DNA of 7,018 bases from the NCBI GenBank assembly GCA_910587225.1, contig CAJULT010000028.1:1-7018 (forward strand). Direction: 5' to 3'. The stretch is from an uncultured Christensenellaceae bacterium. Lineage in GTDB: Bacteria > Bacillota > Clostridia > Christensenellales > UBA1242. The position numbers were made by a program, and so were the translations under genes. Below, piece by piece: positions 5,964 through 7,018 of this stretch; the stretch's first letter is position 1; each line of letters opens with the position of its first letter. The notes beneath the pieces are model-generated. The model was not told the origin of the DNA. It was given only the letters and a program-made list of their open reading frames with translations, and did not search any database.

Positions 5964-7018
5964 ATGAAAGAGCGAACAATTTTGCATTGCGACGTAAATA
6001 ATTTCTTTGCATCGGTTGAATGCGCCACCCGTCCCGAACTTAATGACAAACCAGTCGCGGTCACGGGCAATCCAAAAAAAAGAACTGGCATAATACTAGC
6101 AAAAAATGAAATAGCAAAAAAGATGGGTGTCAAGACTGGTCAAGCCATTTGGGAAGCTAAACAAAGTTGTCCCGACCTTGTCACCCTCGCTCCTCATTAT
6201 GATGTTTATGAAGATATAAGTGCGCAGCTGCAAGAACTTTATCTTGACTATACCGACTTTGTTGAGCCTCTCGGACTTGACGAATGCTGGCTAGATGTAA
6301 CGGGCAGCCTAAATTATCTTAAAAAAACAGGCAAAGAAATTGCGGATGAGCTGCGGCAGCGCATAAAGGCGCAGTTCGGCTTTACGGTTTCGGTAGGCGT
6401 ATCCTTTTCTAAGGTGTTTGCAAAGCTTGGCTCTGACATGAAAAAACCTGACGCCACAACCGAAATCCCACGTGAAAACTTTAAAGAAATCGTCTATCCA
6501 CTTCCCCTTTCAAGCATAGTAGGAATAGGCCGCAGGCTTGATAAAAAGTTTGCCAAAATGAATGTTACAACCATCGGCGACTTTGTAGAGCTTCCGCCTA
6601 AGTATCTAGACGAAATCATCGGAATAACCGCTGTTCGACTGCGCGAAAGTCTGCGCGGCGAGCGAATTGAACCAGTACTCAACTATTATCACCTTCCACC
6701 GCCTAAAAGTGTGGGAAACGGAACAACAACCATTGTTGATATTATAAAAAGAAAAGATATTGAAGCTACAATAGCTTTCCTAGCTCAAAAGGTTTCCTCG
6801 CGGCTTGCAGCACACAAAATGCAATGCTCTTGCATTTCAGTAAGCCTAAAAACAGCAAACTTTGAGCGTCTACACAAAAGTCATAAAATTGCACCAACCA
6901 ATGAGGCAATAGCTCTTGCCCATGAGGCAATGAGGCTTATAGACAGCTTTTATCGTTACGATAAACCCCTGCGCGCTATAAGACTTAAAGGCAGCATGCT
7001 GTCACCAGATAACGCAGT
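5964..7018 (+). CDS. dinB: Y-family DNA polymerase (DinB / Pol IV type), 3' end beyond window
   Basis: The first 351 residues of a translesion polymerase that, by family knowledge, bypasses damaged DNA with low fidelity. Motif I, ILHCDVNNFFASVE (6-19), supplies metal ligand Asp10 and the probable steric-gate Phe15, which selects against ribonucleotides. GLDECWLDV (104-112) supplies Asp106 and Glu107. SVGVSFSKVFAKLGSDMKKPD (143-163) is the conserved palm stretch. VGIGRRL (186-192) is the thumb helix-hairpin-helix. The little-finger domain starts near 240 with PKSVGNGTTT (247-256). The sequence style (KKRTGIILAKNEIAKKMGVKTG-like fingers) resembles the Firmicute PolY group. The ATG has only a distant GGAG (11 bases upstream), so translation may be weak. 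It diverges from the large minus-strand operon across 49 bases. No clear plus-strand promoter or LexA box was found. All catalytic residues are present. The C-terminal end, including any beta-clamp motif, is not in the window. Confidence 0.93.
   Translation, partial: MKERTILHCDVNNFFASVECATRPELNDKPVAVTGNPKKRTGIILAKNEIAKKMGVKTGQAIWEAKQSCPDLVTLAPHYDVYEDISAQLQELYLDYTDFVEPLGLDECWLDVTGSLNYLKKTGKEIADELRQRIKAQFGFTVSVGVSFSKVFAKLGSDMKKPDATTEIPRENFKEIVYPLPLSSIVGIGRRLDKKFAKMNVTTIGDFVELPPKYLDEIIGITAVRLRESLRGERIEPVLNYYHLPPPKSVGNGTTTIVDIIKRKDIEATIAFLAQKVSSRLAAHKMQCSCISVSLKTANFERLHKSHKIAPTNEAIALAHEAMRLIDSFYRYDKPLRAIRLKGSMLSPDNA

Noticed and set aside
5973..5986. CGAAC half of a possible Gram-positive LexA (SOS) box at the start of dinB
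   Set aside because: Only about 9 of 14 consensus positions match, the second half is not palindromic, and the bases lie within dinB codons 4-8.

Overview
The window looks like chromosome from a low-GC Gram-positive bacterium (Firmicutes, most likely an uncultured or gut-type member of Clostridia or a neighbouring class). The basis is the McsA/McsB/ClpC protein-arginine-phosphorylation set, the strong AGGAGG-type Shine-Dalgarno (SD) sites and the Firmicute style of the Y-family polymerase. The placement is inference; no rRNA or other taxonomic marker is present.

Layout: almost everything lies on the minus strand in one tightly packed five-gene transcription unit, read right to left from about 5930 to beyond base 1. 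The order is an amidohydrolase-fold protein that seems to have lost all its metal ligands (5036-5914), tex (2898-5048), a very short mcsA (2710-2895, TTG start), mcsB (1719-2723) and clpC (1-1714, cut by the window edge). The first two genes overlap by 13 bases, tex and mcsA are 2 bases apart, mcsA and mcsB overlap by 14 bases, and mcsB and clpC are 4 bases apart. At each junction the SD of the next gene lies inside the end of the previous one. On the plus strand a DinB-type DNA polymerase (5964 to beyond 7018) diverges from a 49-base intergenic region. That region holds a good sigma-A-like promoter for the operon and a perfect 9-bp inverted repeat whose arms coincide with the SDs of both divergent genes. 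No stretch longer than 49 bases lacks a gene. I see no RNA gene, mobile element, CRISPR array or terminator.

How it fits together: in well-studied Firmicutes, ctsR-mcsA-mcsB-clpC encodes a heat-shock repressor, an adaptor/activator, the protein-arginine kinase and the Clp unfoldase that recognises phospho-arginine. Here no ctsR is visible, and tex plus a pseudo-amidohydrolase occupy the upstream positions. The kinase module is also unusual. McsA is reduced to a single zinc-finger module of 61 residues. McsB carries Ser where the reactive Cys of the phosphagen-kinase fold is expected, and its allosteric RDxxRA motif is degraded. Yet ClpC keeps both N-domain glutamates that correspond to the phospho-arginine docking sites of B. 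subtilis ClpC. This reduced, possibly rewired McsA-McsB-ClpC module is the most interesting content of the window.
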